A stretch of DNA of 64,000 nucleotides from Paraburkholderia ultramafica. Lineage in GTDB: Bacteria; Pseudomonadota; Gammaproteobacteria; Burkholderiales; Burkholderiaceae. The notes below the pieces were generated by a model that saw only the letters and a program-made list of their open reading frames with translations, was not told where the DNA came from and did no database searches. Below, piece by piece: positions 1 through 9,299 of the stretch. Made by a program: the position numbers and the translations under genes. Positions within the stretch are counted from its first letter, which is position 1; every line of letters starts with the position of its first letter. Where the stretch lies: contig NZ_CADIKK010000008.1 of assembly GCF_902859915.1 (NCBI RefSeq), positions 1 through 64,000 of the forward strand, given 5' to 3'.

Positions 1-122
1 CCTGGGTCGACGATGCGCGCAGGCAGTTCAAGGTGCAGATCGCCGAGGCGCATGTCACCGCGCTCAAGGACGACGGCCAGGTGGATCTGACGGCGTCGCT
101 GCAGCCGGCGACCGCGAAATGA
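1..122 (+). CDS. gspM: GspM C-terminal end (type II secretion), partial
   Basis: The reading frame is open from the window edge and ends in TGA at 120-122. It encodes about 39 residues ending DLTASLQPATAK. GspM is an inner-membrane assembly-platform protein of the type II secretion system that partners GspL. The call rests mostly on position directly upstream of gspN, since gspM-gspN is the usual end of Burkholderia gsp clusters. The fragment alone is too short for a family motif. Confidence 0.6.
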   Translation, partial: WVDDARRQFKVQIAEAHVTALKDDGQVDLTASLQPATAK

Positions 123-144
123 GCGCGTCGTCACGGGGTTTCGC

Positions 145-924
145 ATGAGTTACTGGATGCGGCGCCTGCGCGCCGCGCTGCCCTGGCTGGTGGTCGCGGC
201 GTTGTCCGCCGCGGTTGTGATGCTCGCGTTGTTGCCGGCCGCGTGGATCACACCGCAGTTCGCGCGGCAAACGCATGGCCACGTCAATCTGGTTGACCCG
301 GCCGGCTCGCTCTGGCACGGCTCGGCCACGCTGATGCTGGCCGCCGGCTCCGATATGAGCGCGGCGACGCTGCTGCCTGGACGGATCGAATGGCGCACGG
401 CGTTCTGGCCGCTGTTCACCGGCCGTGTGCGCATGATCATGCGGCACAGCGAGGCGATGCCCGACCCGATCACGGTCGATGCCACGCCGCGCAGCGCGAC
501 TGTCACGCCCGGCACGATCGCCGTGCCGGCTTCGCTGCTAAGCGGGCTGGGCGCGCCCTTCAATACGCTCGATCTGCAGGGCAATGTGCAGCTCTCGTGG
601 TCCGACTGGCGCAGCTTCAACCGGGAAGCGTTCGGACAACTGACCGTGACCCTGAACGACGTCAGTTCGCGGATTTCGCTGGTCAAGCCGCTCGGCTCGT
701 ACCGGGTGACGTTTCAGGCGCAGGGCGCGTCGTCCACGCTCGATCTGACGACCCTCAAGGGCCCGCTGATGCTGACCGGCAACGGCACGGTATCGGCCGC
801 GTCGACGTCGTTTCAGGGCACGGCCAGCGCCGCGCCCGAGGCGCGCGACAATCTCGCGGGCTTGCTGAATCTGCTGGGCCGGCCAAGCGGACCGGATACG
901 GTGACGTTGACGTTCGCGCACTAA
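145..924 (+). CDS. gspN: General secretion pathway protein N
   Basis: A 259-residue inner-membrane protein of the type II secretion assembly platform. One N-terminal membrane segment lies at about residues 13-35, followed by a periplasmic beta-rich domain with the family-like stretch DPAGSLWHG near residue 51. It starts 22 bases after the gspM stop, so it is the last gene of the gsp operon, and a perfect hairpin follows. The start has only a weak ribosome-binding site, consistent with translation coupled to gspM. Confidence 0.85.
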   Translation: MSYWMRRLRAALPWLVVAALSAAVVMLALLPAAWITPQFARQTHGHVNLVDPAGSLWHGSATLMLAAGSDMSAATLLPGRIEWRTAFWPLFTGRVRMIMRHSEAMPDPITVDATPRSATVTPGTIAVPASLLSGLGAPFNTLDLQGNVQLSWSDWRSFNREAFGQLTVTLNDVSSRISLVKPLGSYRVTFQAQGASSTLDLTTLKGPLMLTGNGTVSAASTSFQGTASAAPEARDNLAGLLNLLGRPSGPDTVTLTFAH

Positions 925-978
925 CGACGCGAAGGGCCGACGCGGTGGCGTAGGTCGGTATGCGTTGGTGCGATAAAG

Positions 979-1020
979 AAGAGGCATGGCCGCATTTCGC
1001 GGCCATGCCTCTTTAGCTTT
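979..1020. terminator. Bidirectional terminator between gspN and the efflux gene
   Basis: A perfect 15-bp stem (979-993 with 999-1013) with a 5-base loop sits between two convergent genes. A-rich sequence on the left and T-rich on the right suit termination in both directions. Confidence 0.8.
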
Positions 1021-1042
1021 GCGTCGACGAGTCGCGCGGCGC

Positions 1043-2611
1043 TTATTTGCTCTGAGTCTGCTGCGGGGCGCCGCCACCTTGCGCGACCGGCACCGCCGAC
1101 GCTGCCGGCAGCGGCGCCGGCGCAGCCACGTCGCCCGTTTCGCGATTCATCTGCGACACGTCCCAGCCGCCGCCCAGCGCCTTCACGAGACCCACCGACG
1201 ACACCATCCGTTGCCCCGCAATGCTCTCGAGCTTCTGCTCCGCGATGAACGCCGTGGTCTGCGCGGTCAGCACGTTGACGAAGCCGACCGTGCCCGCCTT
1301 GTATTCGTTCGTGACGATGGCGAGCGCCTGACGAGCCGATTCGACCGCTTGCCGTTGCACGACGATCTCCTGTTCGAGAATACGCTGCGACGCGAGGTTG
1401 TCCTCGACGTCCTGGAACGCGGTCAGCACCGTTTGGCGGTAAGCCGCGACGTCCGCGTCGTACGTGGCGCGGGCGGCTTCGGTCTGAGCTTTGCGCAGAC
1501 CGGCGTCGAACAGCGTGCCCGCGAGTTGCGGGCCGAGTGTCCAGAAGCGCGACGGCAAGGTCAGCAATTGTGAGAACACCGAATTTTCGAAGCCACCGGT
1601 GGCCGACAGCGTCAGCGACGGGAAGAACGCGGCGATCGCCACGCCGATCTGCTCGTTCGCCGCCGCGGCCTTGCGTTCCGCCGACGCGATGTCCGGACGC
1701 CGTTCGAGCAGCGCGGACGGCATTTGCGCGGGCACGGCGGGCGGCGTGGCGGTGAGCGGCATCGGCGGCAGCGAGAAGACCGAGGCCGGCACGCCGATCA
1801 GCACGGCGATCGCGTGTTCGTCCTGGGCGCGCTGGATGCCGTTGTCGATCGCGGCCGCCTGCGCCGATTGCAACTGCGTTTGCGCCTGGATCACGTCCGA
1901 GCGCGCGGCGACACCCGCTGCGTACTGGTTTTGCGTGAGTTGCAGCGAACGTTGATAAGCCGCGACCGTGTCGTCGAGCAGTCTCTGGGTGGAGTCGAGT
2001 GCGCGCAGCAAGAAGTAGGTCTGCGCGAGCGTGGCCTGGGCGGAGAGCCGCGCGTTGGCCAGATCGGCAGCCGCGCCCTGCTGGCCGGCTTTCTGCGCGT
2101 TGACCGAGCGGGTGACCGAACCCCACAGATCCGGCTCCCAGCTTGCGTTGAGTTGCACGTTGAAACTGTTGCTGATGCCGGCACGGCTCGTCGCGGTGGT
2201 CGCGTTGCCGCCGGTCTGGCTGCCATTGCCGGAGCGCGTCGCGCCCGCCGAGGCGTCGATGGTCGGGAAATACGCGGCCCGCGCCTCGCCGACCAGCGCG
2301 CGCGCCTGCCGGTAGTTGGCGGCGAATTGGGCGATGGTCTGGTTCGCGGCGTTCAGCTTGTCTTCGAGCGCGTTGAGTTGCGGGTCTTCGTAAATGGTCC
2401 ACCAGGCGCCGCGATCTTGCTGATCGGCCGGTTCGGCGACTTTCCAGCCAGGGGCGGCTTCCTTGAACGAGGCGGGGATCTCGGTGGCTGGCCGCTTGTA
2501 GTCGGGGCCGACGACGCAAGCGGCCAGCAGCGTGGCGAGAGCCGCTGTTACCGCGATGGTCAGGACGCGAGGCATCAGCGGCCGCGCGCGCGAGATTCGA
2601 TCGGACTGCAT
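1043..2611 (-). CDS. RND-type outer-membrane efflux lipoprotein (NodT/OprM family)
   Basis: A 522-residue TolC-like outer-membrane channel for tripartite drug efflux. A lipoprotein signal with lipobox LAAC is followed by the family motif VVGPDYKRP, and two OEP repeats form the body. The start at 2611 is preferred because AAGGA lies about 10 bases upstream; the internal ATG at 2575 lacks a ribosome-binding site but would give a more ordinary signal peptide. The C-terminus is Pro/Ala/Gln-rich. The gene is transcribed away from the marR/emrB pair, and no periplasmic adaptor gene is adjacent. Confidence 0.88.
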   Translation of the reverse strand: MQSDRISRARPLMPRVLTIAVTAALATLLAACVVGPDYKRPATEIPASFKEAAPGWKVAEPADQQDRGAWWTIYEDPQLNALEDKLNAANQTIAQFAANYRQARALVGEARAAYFPTIDASAGATRSGNGSQTGGNATTATSRAGISNSFNVQLNASWEPDLWGSVTRSVNAQKAGQQGAAADLANARLSAQATLAQTYFLLRALDSTQRLLDDTVAAYQRSLQLTQNQYAAGVAARSDVIQAQTQLQSAQAAAIDNGIQRAQDEHAIAVLIGVPASVFSLPPMPLTATPPAVPAQMPSALLERRPDIASAERKAAAANEQIGVAIAAFFPSLTLSATGGFENSVFSQLLTLPSRFWTLGPQLAGTLFDAGLRKAQTEAARATYDADVAAYRQTVLTAFQDVEDNLASQRILEQEIVVQRQAVESARQALAIVTNEYKAGTVGFVNVLTAQTTAFIAEQKLESIAGQRMVSSVGLVKALGGGWDVSQMNRETGDVAAPAPLPAASAVPVAQGGGAPQQTQSK

Positions 2612-2821
2612 GCAGTGAATTCCTTCTGGACGCCGCGATGCGGCCGATGCCGGACCCGTCGGCCGGGCGAGATCTTGGTCTGCCGGAATGTTAGCGTATG
2701 AGCCCGCTTGAGCGCGGGAAACTGAAAGGGTAATGCGAGGATGCGCGCAGGTGTGTTACTGAGGGTGTCGCGAAGGTTACGTGCTGTTACCGGGCGGGGT
2801 CGACGTCACACCGCGAGGCCG

Positions 2822-3193
2822 TTAAACGCGCGATTCCGTCGATGTAGTTTGCCGGGCCAGTTTGCCAGCCGCCGCCCGGCACGGTGCATCGCCGCGCGCC
2901 TGGCACGCGTCAGTTGAACTCGCTGCACTGGCCGCCGTCGCCGTGACGCTTTCTGTCTGGACCGGCGCAGCGGGCAGTTCCACGCCTGCCGCCTTGCCGC
3001 TCTTGCTGCCCTTGCCTCCCCGCCGATGCTCGACCCACGCCAATAGCGCAACGCCCACCGATCCGCCGGGCAGCACGAACAGCCCGGCGAACAACGCCAG
3101 TTTCCACCAGCGATGCGGCCCTTGGAAGCTATTCAACGCGGAATCGGTCAGGGAGCGGCTCAGGCCGCCAAGCGTGTTTTTGAGGTACAGCAT
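2822..3193 (-). CDS. Small membrane protein of unknown function
   Basis: A 123-residue protein beginning MLYLKNTLGG, with one hydrophobic segment at about residues 31-50, a basic stretch after it (VEHRRGGKGSKSGK) and an Ala/Thr-rich tail with two cysteines. AAGGA lies about 8 bases before the ATG at 3193, which decides the start; the same frame is open for 245 more codons upstream but there it runs antisense through marR. The protein resembles uncharacterised Burkholderia membrane proteins. No function is proposed. Confidence 0.65.
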   Translation of the reverse strand: MLYLKNTLGGLSRSLTDSALNSFQGPHRWWKLALFAGLFVLPGGSVGVALLAWVEHRRGGKGSKSGKAAGVELPAAPVQTESVTATAASAASSTDACQARGDAPCRAAAGKLARQTTSTESRV

Positions 3194-3442
3194 GGGGGGA
3201 ATCCTTTTCGCACATCGCTCGTGGCGTGCGGACAATCGGTCAGAACATGGTCTCGGGTGGCGCGGGTCGCGCGTAACTCGTTGCCTGAAATAATATTGAC
3301 CATGCAATGAAATTTCAAGATACTTTGCCCCGCGGACAACGTCCGTGTTGTTTTTCTGCTTGCTCGCGGACGCGCAATGCGATTTGACTTCCCTGCTTAG
3401 GCAGCTAAACTCCGTTCTGCTTGTCGATGTCCCGGAAACACA
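3194..3442. other. Divergent intergenic region before marR
   Basis: A moderately AT-rich region of about 250 bases between the small membrane gene (minus) and marR (plus). It probably holds both promoters. No operator was identified with confidence. Confidence 0.4.
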
Positions 3443-3985
3443 ATGACTGATGGCCCCTACAAAGCAGACGAGATTCAACTCACATCGAGTCTCGGCTACT
3501 ACCTGACGAAAGCGCGGAATGTGCTGGTCGAGCGGACAGACCGCGCGGTCAAGCCGCTGGGGCTGACCGCGCAGCAGATCGGCGTAATCCTGATGTTGTC
3601 GTCGCGGCGCGCGAGCACGCCGTTCGAACTGTCGCGCGCGATGTCCTACGACAGCGGATCGATGACGCGCCTGCTCGATCGCCTTGAAAAGAAAGGCTTT
3701 GTGGTGCGCACGCGCAGTGACGCCGACCGCCGGATGGTGAAGCTGGAGTTGACGTCGCAAGGCCATCAAGCTGCGCGGCAATTGCCCAGTCTGGGCGCGG
3801 CAGTGCTGAACGAGCAATTGCGCGGCTTTTCCGCCGACGAGCATGCGACGCTGATTGACCTGCTCGGCCGCTTCATTGCGAACGGTCTGGACGGTGGAAC
3901 CAGCGTGGGTTGCGGGTTGGGGCCGCAAGCGGGATCGCAGGGAGAATCACCCGAAGAGTCGCCACCGGAACACGGCGGCCAGTAA
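3443..3985 (+). CDS. MarR family transcriptional regulator
   Basis: A 180-residue winged-helix regulator. The N-terminal helices lead into the recognition region (FELSRAMSYDSGSMTRLLDRLEKKGF, split here across the HTH and the start of the wing) and the basic wing RTRSDADRRMVKLELTSQG. The C-terminal 25 residues are an unusual Gly/Pro/Glu-rich tail. It lies 135 bases upstream of the emrB-type pump in the same direction, so it most likely represses that pump and is relieved by a small aromatic ligand, as is usual for this family. Confidence 0.88.
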   Translation: MTDGPYKADEIQLTSSLGYYLTKARNVLVERTDRAVKPLGLTAQQIGVILMLSSRRASTPFELSRAMSYDSGSMTRLLDRLEKKGFVVRTRSDADRRMVKLELTSQGHQAARQLPSLGAAVLNEQLRGFSADEHATLIDLLGRFIANGLDGGTSVGCGLGPQAGSQGESPEESPPEHGGQ

Positions 3986-3991
3986 CCAGGA

Positions 3992-4009
3992 GGCGCTTTC
4001 GAAAGCGCC
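3992..4009. repeat. 18-bp perfect palindrome between marR and emrB
   Basis: GGCGCTTTCGAAAGCGCC is a perfect palindrome beginning 7 bases after the marR stop. It could be an operator for a dimeric regulator such as MarR, or a hairpin in the mRNA. There is no T-run, so it is a poor intrinsic terminator. Confidence 0.5.
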
Positions 4010-4120
4010 ATTGCTTTCAGATATCTGTCGGGGCAGAGGATGATCCGGCATGTAAGCACGCCGTTTGCTGGGCGTGATAAAGCTGCCGTGACAAGCTTTC
4101 CCGGCTGAGGAGAAGAACAT

Positions 4121-5683
4121 ATGGACGCCACGGCTCCTGCCGCTGCCTTGCCCGCCGCCGAACCCGCGCCGCTCAAAGGCGGTGCGCTGGCCCTGCTTAC
4201 CGTCGGTCTCGCGCTCGGCACTTTCATGGAAGTGCTCGACACCTCGATTGCGAACGTCGCGGTGCCGACCATTTCCGGCAGTCTCGGCGTGGCGACCAGC
4301 CAGGGTACCTGGGTCATCTCGTCGTATTCGGTTGCTTCGGCGATCGCCGTGCCGCTGACAGGCTGGCTCGCGCGGCGCGTCGGCGAAGTGCGCCTGTTCA
4401 CGCTGTCCGTGCTGCTCTTCACGCTAGCGTCGGCGCTGTGCGGCTTCGCGCACAACTTCGAATCGCTGATCGCATTCCGGCTCGTGCAAGGGCTGGTCTC
4501 CGGGCCGATGGTCCCGCTCTCGCAGACCATCCTGATGCGCTCCTATCCGACGGAGAAGCGCGGGCTCGCGCTGGGCCTCTGGGCGATGACCGTGATTTGC
4601 GCGCCGATCTTCGGACCCGTGATGGGCGGCTACATCACCGACAACTTCACGTGGCCGTGGATCTTCTATATCAACGTGCCGATCGGGCTGTTCTCGGCGG
4701 TGTGCGCGTACCTGCTGCTGCGTGGCCGTGAGACGAAGACCACCCGGCAACGCATCGATGCCGTCGGCCTCGCGCTGCTCGTGATCGGCGTGTCGTGTCT
4801 GCAGATGATGCTCGACCTCGGCAAGGACCGCGACTGGTTCAACTCGACGTTCATCGTGTCGCTGGCGGTGATCGCGGTGGTGTCGATCGCCTTCCTGCTG
4901 GTGTGGGAGATGACGGAGAAAGAGCCCGTCGTCGATCTCTCGCTGTTCAAGGACCGCAACTTCGCGCTCGGCGTGCTGATCATTTCGTTCGGGTTCATGG
5001 CCTTCTTCGGGTCGGTGGTGATCTTCCCGCTGTGGCTGCAAACCGTGATGGGCTACACCGCCGGGCTAGCCGGTCTGGCGACCGCGCCGGTCGGCCTGCT
5101 CGCGCTGTTCCTGTCGCCGCTGATCGGCAAGAACATGCACCGGCTGAACCTGCGCATGGTGGCGAGCTTTGCGTTCATCGTGTTCGCGTTCGTGTCGTTC
5201 TGGAACTCGACGTTTACGCTCGACGTGCCGTTCAACCACGTGATCTGGCCGCGCCTCGTGCAAGGTATCGGCGTGGCCTGTTTCTTCGTGCCGATGACCA
5301 CCATCACGCTGTCGAGCGTGCCGGACGATCGGCTCGCCAGTGCATCCGGTTTGTCCAACTTCTTCCGCACGTTATCAGGGGCGATCGGCACGGCGATCAG
5401 CACGACGTTCTGGGAGAACGACACGATCTACCATCACGCGATGCTGACCGATTCGGTGAACGTGTATTCGTCGAACACCAATGCCTATACCAACGCGCTG
5501 GCGGGGATCGGCCTGTCCGGCGATGGCGTGACCGCACAGTTGAATCAGGTGGTCACCTCTCAAGCCTATATGATGGCTACCAACGATTTCTTCCGCATTT
5601 CTTGCGCAGCGTTTCTGGTCCTTGCGGTATTGGTCTGGATTACCAAGCCGCGCAAAGGTGCTGGGCCTTCGTTAGGGCATTGA
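4121..5683 (+). CDS. EmrB/QacA-type MFS multidrug efflux permease (DHA2 family)
   Basis: A 520-residue, 14-helix proton-coupled drug exporter. The D1 motif FMEVLDTSIANVAVPTI at about residue 36, the WVISSY stretch and the antiporter motif C region (APIFGPVMGGYI at about 163) are clear. GAGGAG upstream sets the start. In most Burkholderia loci such a pump follows an EmrA/HlyD adaptor, which is missing here. The upstream marR probably controls it. The substrate cannot be deduced. Confidence 0.9.
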   Translation: MDATAPAAALPAAEPAPLKGGALALLTVGLALGTFMEVLDTSIANVAVPTISGSLGVATSQGTWVISSYSVASAIAVPLTGWLARRVGEVRLFTLSVLLFTLASALCGFAHNFESLIAFRLVQGLVSGPMVPLSQTILMRSYPTEKRGLALGLWAMTVICAPIFGPVMGGYITDNFTWPWIFYINVPIGLFSAVCAYLLLRGRETKTTRQRIDAVGLALLVIGVSCLQMMLDLGKDRDWFNSTFIVSLAVIAVVSIAFLLVWEMTEKEPVVDLSLFKDRNFALGVLIISFGFMAFFGSVVIFPLWLQTVMGYTAGLAGLATAPVGLLALFLSPLIGKNMHRLNLRMVASFAFIVFAFVSFWNSTFTLDVPFNHVIWPRLVQGIGVACFFVPMTTITLSSVPDDRLASASGLSNFFRTLSGAIGTAISTTFWENDTIYHHAMLTDSVNVYSSNTNAYTNALAGIGLSGDGVTAQLNQVVTSQAYMMATNDFFRISCAAFLVLAVLVWITKPRKGAGPSLGH

Positions 5684-5717
5684 GGTTGATCTCTGAGATC
5701 GATCGTTAGGCTGCGAG

Positions 5718-5764
5718 CGGAGACGCGTCGATGCAATCGCTTTGCATCTCCACGCGCGTCTCCG
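5718..5764. terminator. Long inverted repeat between convergent genes
   Basis: Outer arms 5718-5727 and 5755-5764 (10 bp, perfect) enclose an inner 7-bp hairpin (5730-5736 with 5742-5748). It lies between the end of the emrB-type gene and the lipoprotein end. There is no T-run, so function as a terminator is inferred from position only. Confidence 0.45.
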
Positions 5765-5768
5765 TCTG

Positions 5769-6275
5769 CTACTGCGTCATTGCTTCGCCGTTCGTTGCCG
5801 GGATCGATTGTCCCTGCGCAGCATCAGGATGCGTTGCCGTGGGCGCGGATTGCGATGGTTTCACGCCACTTTGCGGAGCGTTGGTTGGATTGCCTCGCAC
5901 GTATTGCTTGAAGTCGGCGCCCGCCTGCCAAGGGTTCGGCTTGCAGCCCAGCGCGTCGTCGCAATGCGCGGCAAAGCCAATGGTCGCTGTGCCGTCGGGG
6001 TTCGCGGTGCGCGTGATCTGAAACGCCAGCGCGCGCTTGCCGCCATCCGGGCCGGCGGTCTGGATCAGCGTGTCGGTCGCGGCTTCAATCTTGTATGTCG
6101 AATGGCTCGACACCCATGTTTGCGCTCGTTGCCACCACACGTCGCATTCGGGCTTGTTCGAGCACGTCAACGGCGTTGTCGCGATCTGCATGACGTCCGG
6201 ATCGACCTGCCCTTGCGTCGAACACCCCGTCGCGGCTAAACCTAAACACAGCGCCGCCAACAGACCTTTGTTCAT
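5769..6275 (-). CDS. Small lipoprotein of unknown function
   Basis: A 168-residue protein starting MNKGLLAALCLGL with lipobox ATGC, so it is likely lipid-anchored. Four cysteines in the body (SNKPECDVW, AHCDDALGC) could form disulphides. The C-terminal 45 residues are low-complexity Pro/Gln/Ser. AGGAGG lies 10 bases before the ATG at 6275; a GTG one codon earlier is also possible. No family function is recognised. Confidence 0.7.
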   Translation of the reverse strand: MNKGLLAALCLGLAATGCSTQGQVDPDVMQIATTPLTCSNKPECDVWWQRAQTWVSSHSTYKIEAATDTLIQTAGPDGGKRALAFQITRTANPDGTATIGFAAHCDDALGCKPNPWQAGADFKQYVRGNPTNAPQSGVKPSQSAPTATHPDAAQGQSIPATNGEAMTQ

Positions 6276-6433
6276 CACGTTGATACCTCCTGTTCTGGAG
6301 CGTGTCATGTCAGTTTGGACCGCGGCGTCGGTGCGGTGTTTCATCTGGATCAGAGAATCGTCAGAACGCGCGGAGAATTTGCCGATCGTGTTCGCGGTTC
6401 AGCAACGCGCTACGTCGACGTTACCTGCGCATA

Positions 6434-6463
6434 AGAAAAAAGCGGCCACGCGGGCCGCTTTCT
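6434..6463 (-). terminator. Intrinsic terminator after gshA
   Basis: A 7-bp GC stem (6441-6447 with 6453-6459) is followed on the minus strand by a run of six T. It lies about 25 bases past the gshA stop. Confidence 0.8.
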
Positions 6464-6487
6464 TCGTCACATCACTGTGCGCGCTGT

Positions 6488-8104
6488 TCAGACGCTAAAG
6501 CGATTCAACGTGTATGCGCGATAAGCCGCGACGAATGCGTCGAACGAGCCGACTTCTTCGCGTTCGAGTTTCGCCTGCTCAGCCAGCGACTGCGTGGCGA
6601 GTTCGGCGAACGCCTGAATCTGCGCGGCATCCAGCGGACGCGAACGGAAATACGCGGCGTGCGCGTCGCTTTGCTCGAGGCCGAACGCAAGGAAGCTCTG
6701 CTGCTTGTCGCGCATCGTTTGCAGCACGCGCGCCGACGGCGTCAGCGATACATCCGCGAGCTTCGCGCGTTGAACCGCCACCGCGCGCGCATGCTCATCG
6801 CTGCCCCGCAACGCGTCGAGTGCCGCTGCTGTCGCGTCGATCTTGCTCATCAGTTCATTGGCCCAGTCCAGCATCGCGACCGGCTGCCCGTCGCGCGTCA
6901 GTTCGAGGCTGGGCTTGCGGCCTTCCATCGTCACGCGACCAAAATTCTGATTCGCTTCGGCGCAGGCGTCCGGCGGCAGCAGCGCGCTGTCGTCGAGCGC
7001 GCAGACCAGCAGGTAGGCGTCGAGAAAGCGCGACGTCTCCAGCGAGATCCCGCTCGGCTCGAACGGATCGATATCCATGCAGCGCACTTCGACGTATTGC
7101 ACGCCACGTGCGGCCAGCGCATGCAGCGGACGCTCGCCCGGATATGTGACGCGCTTTGGACGAATTGTCGAGTAGAACTCGTTTTCGATCTGCAGCACGT
7201 TGGTGTTGATCTGCACCCACTCGCCGTCGCGTTGCGTGCCGATCTGCTCATAGGCCGGATACGGTTGGCTCACGGCCTTCGCGAGCGCGTCGAGATAGCC
7301 CGGCAGCGTGTCGTAGTCGGCATGCAGCGCGGCTTGCGCCGTGGTGTTCGAATAGCCGAGGTCGCTCATGCGCAGGCTGGTCGCGTACGGACGGTACAGC
7401 GTGTCGGCGTCGAAGGTTTCCAGCGTGTGTTTGCGATCGCGGAGAAAACGGCGATCCAGCGCCGGCGACGCGCCGAACAGATACATCAGCAGCCAGTTCG
7501 TACGACGGAAATTTCGGATTAGTGCGAGGTAACGTTCCGACTGGAAATCGACGGCGTTCGCGGTGGATTGCTGGTCGGCATGCAGCCGCCGCCACACTTC
7601 TTCGTTCAGCGAATAGTTGTAGTGGATGCCTGCGATGCACTGCATCGTGCGGCCGTAGCGCAGCGCGAGCCCAATGCGGTACACGTACTTCAGTTTGCCG
7701 ATGTTCGAGGTGCCGTAATGCGCGATCGGAATGCCGTCGTCGGTGTCGGGCAGCAGGCCGGGCATCGAGTTGTTCCACAGGATCTCGTCGCCGAGTTCCG
7801 CGTAGACAAAGCGATGCAGCGTGTCGAGCTTCTCGAGCGTGACCGCGACGTCGTGCTCAGCTGGCGTGATCAGTTCCAGCAGCGCTTCGGAATAGTCGGT
7901 GGTCAGCGACGGATGCGTGAGCGCCGAACCGAGCGCGCGCGGATGCGGGGTCAACGCGAGCTGGCCGTCGTGCGTGACGCGCAGGCTTTCCCTTTCGATG
8001 CCGCGCAGGCCGCGCGTCAGCGCGTCGCGCTGCGGCCCTGAAGTCAGCACGGACAGGCGGTGCAGGAACGCGTCGGTCGTGCGGGGAGGTGTCGTGTTTG
8101 GCAT
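6488..8104 (-). CDS. gshA: Glutamate-cysteine ligase (E. coli GshA type)
   Basis: It catalyses the first step of glutathione synthesis, ATP-dependent joining of glutamate and cysteine. The GshA type 1 landmarks are [36 protein letters not shown] and GIHYNYSL. From the ATG at 8104 it is 538 residues, close to the usual 520. An ATG at 8134 has a better ribosome-binding site (GAGG at about 7 bases) and adds ten residues, so the start is uncertain. A strong terminator follows. The gene stands alone. Confidence 0.92.
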   Translation of the reverse strand: MPNTTPPRTTDAFLHRLSVLTSGPQRDALTRGLRGIERESLRVTHDGQLALTPHPRALGSALTHPSLTTDYSEALLELITPAEHDVAVTLEKLDTLHRFVYAELGDEILWNNSMPGLLPDTDDGIPIAHYGTSNIGKLKYVYRIGLALRYGRTMQCIAGIHYNYSLNEEVWRRLHADQQSTANAVDFQSERYLALIRNFRRTNWLLMYLFGASPALDRRFLRDRKHTLETFDADTLYRPYATSLRMSDLGYSNTTAQAALHADYDTLPGYLDALAKAVSQPYPAYEQIGTQRDGEWVQINTNVLQIENEFYSTIRPKRVTYPGERPLHALAARGVQYVEVRCMDIDPFEPSGISLETSRFLDAYLLVCALDDSALLPPDACAEANQNFGRVTMEGRKPSLELTRDGQPVAMLDWANELMSKIDATAAALDALRGSDEHARAVAVQRAKLADVSLTPSARVLQTMRDKQQSFLAFGLEQSDAHAAYFRSRPLDAAQIQAFAELATQSLAEQAKLEREEVGSFDAFVAAYRAYTLNRFSV

Positions 8105-8381
8105 TGATGCGAGTCGGGCGTTGTCGGCCGCCATGTGCCGCCTCGCTGCTCGCGAGCAGCACTGCGCGGTTGACAACGTTCGGCGGGATTTTCAGTAGCG
8201 GGCACTTTAACATCTCGCCACGGCGGCTGCTTGAGGCCGCTTCGGCGGGCTATCCGAGCCGCCGATCCCGCCTGTTTTCAGGACGAATCCGTCTGCCATG
8301 CGGTGCGTCGCTCCGCCCCTCTACCCTCTACCCGTTACGCGGCTGGTACCCGATCCGCGTCTTCCCGACCCACGCGCGACC

Positions 8382-9299
8382 TCAGCCGCCGCGCGCGGCG
8401 CCAGCGCGGTCCGCCACCTCGTTCCACAGATGCATGGCCGCATACGCGCGCCAAGGCCGCCACGCGTCGGTGCGCGTGCGTTGCTGGGTGGGCCGCACGA
8501 GCGAGGGATCGCGCGCGCAGATCGACTGCATCAGCACGAGGTCCCATGCGGGCCACGCGTCGGCGTCGCGCCATGCACGCATCGCGACATACTCGACGGT
8601 CCAGGGGCCGATGCCGGGCAGCGCAAGCAACGCCGCGCGCAGGCTGGTTGCGTCGACGACGCTGCTGTCGAGCGGCACGTCGCCGGTCGCGACCGCATGC
8701 GCGAAGCCCTGCAACGCCGCTACGCGTTTGCCCGGCATGCCGATCTGCGCGAGGTCGACCGCGGCCAGCGCGGCGGGTGTCGGAAAGCGCCATGCGGTGT
8801 TCTCATGCGGATGCCCGTCGATGCGTTCGCCGGCGCGCTGCACCACCCGTCCGATGATGGTGGTCGCCGCCTTCACGCTGACCTGCTGGCCGACGATCGC
8901 GCGCACCACCAGCTCGAAGCCCGACCATGCACCCGGCACGCGCAGGCCGGGTGCGGCTTCGACGAGCGGTGCAAGCCACGGGTCCGCGGCGAGTTCGGCG
9001 CCGATCTTTTTCGGATCGGCGTGCACGTCGAACATCTTCGCAATCGGCACGGCGAGCGCGTCCGCGTGCCGGCTTACCGGTCCTTCGATACTCGCGACAA
9101 TGCAGCGTTTGCGCGGGTGCGGGCGCACGCTTAGCGTGCCACTGGCGCCGGCCCAATCGATCGCGCGGCGGTACGCGCCGTCTTCCACCGCTTCGACGCC
9201 GGGCGTCGCGCGTCCGCCGAAAAAGCGCAGCAGGCGCGGCCAGTCGAAGGGTGGTTTGAACGGCAATTCGAGGGTTGCGACATCGTCAAGCGTGCTCAC
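8382..9299 (-). CDS. alkA: DNA-3-methyladenine glycosylase II (AlkA)
   Basis: A 305-residue base-excision repair glycosylase that removes alkylated purines. An AlkA N-terminal domain is followed by the helix-hairpin-helix GPD fold, with LLALPGIGPWTVEYVAMRAW as the hairpin and the catalytic Asp retained in PAWDLVLMQ. It starts with GTG at 9299, overlapping the ada stop by 3 bases (GTGA), so the two are translated as an operon. The pairing with ada indicates induction as part of the adaptive response to alkylation. Confidence 0.9.
   Translation of the reverse strand: MSTLDDVATLELPFKPPFDWPRLLRFFGGRATPGVEAVEDGAYRRAIDWAGASGTLSVRPHPRKRCIVASIEGPVSRHADALAVPIAKMFDVHADPKKIGAELAADPWLAPLVEAAPGLRVPGAWSGFELVVRAIVGQQVSVKAATTIIGRVVQRAGERIDGHPHENTAWRFPTPAALAAVDLAQIGMPGKRVAALQGFAHAVATGDVPLDSSVVDATSLRAALLALPGIGPWTVEYVAMRAWRDADAWPAWDLVLMQSICARDPSLVRPTQQRTRTDAWRPWRAYAAMHLWNEVADRAGAARGG

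Noticed and set aside
3194..3928. The long upstream extension of the small membrane gene across marR
   Set aside because: It runs antisense to an intact marR, and the ribosome-binding site supports a start at 3193.
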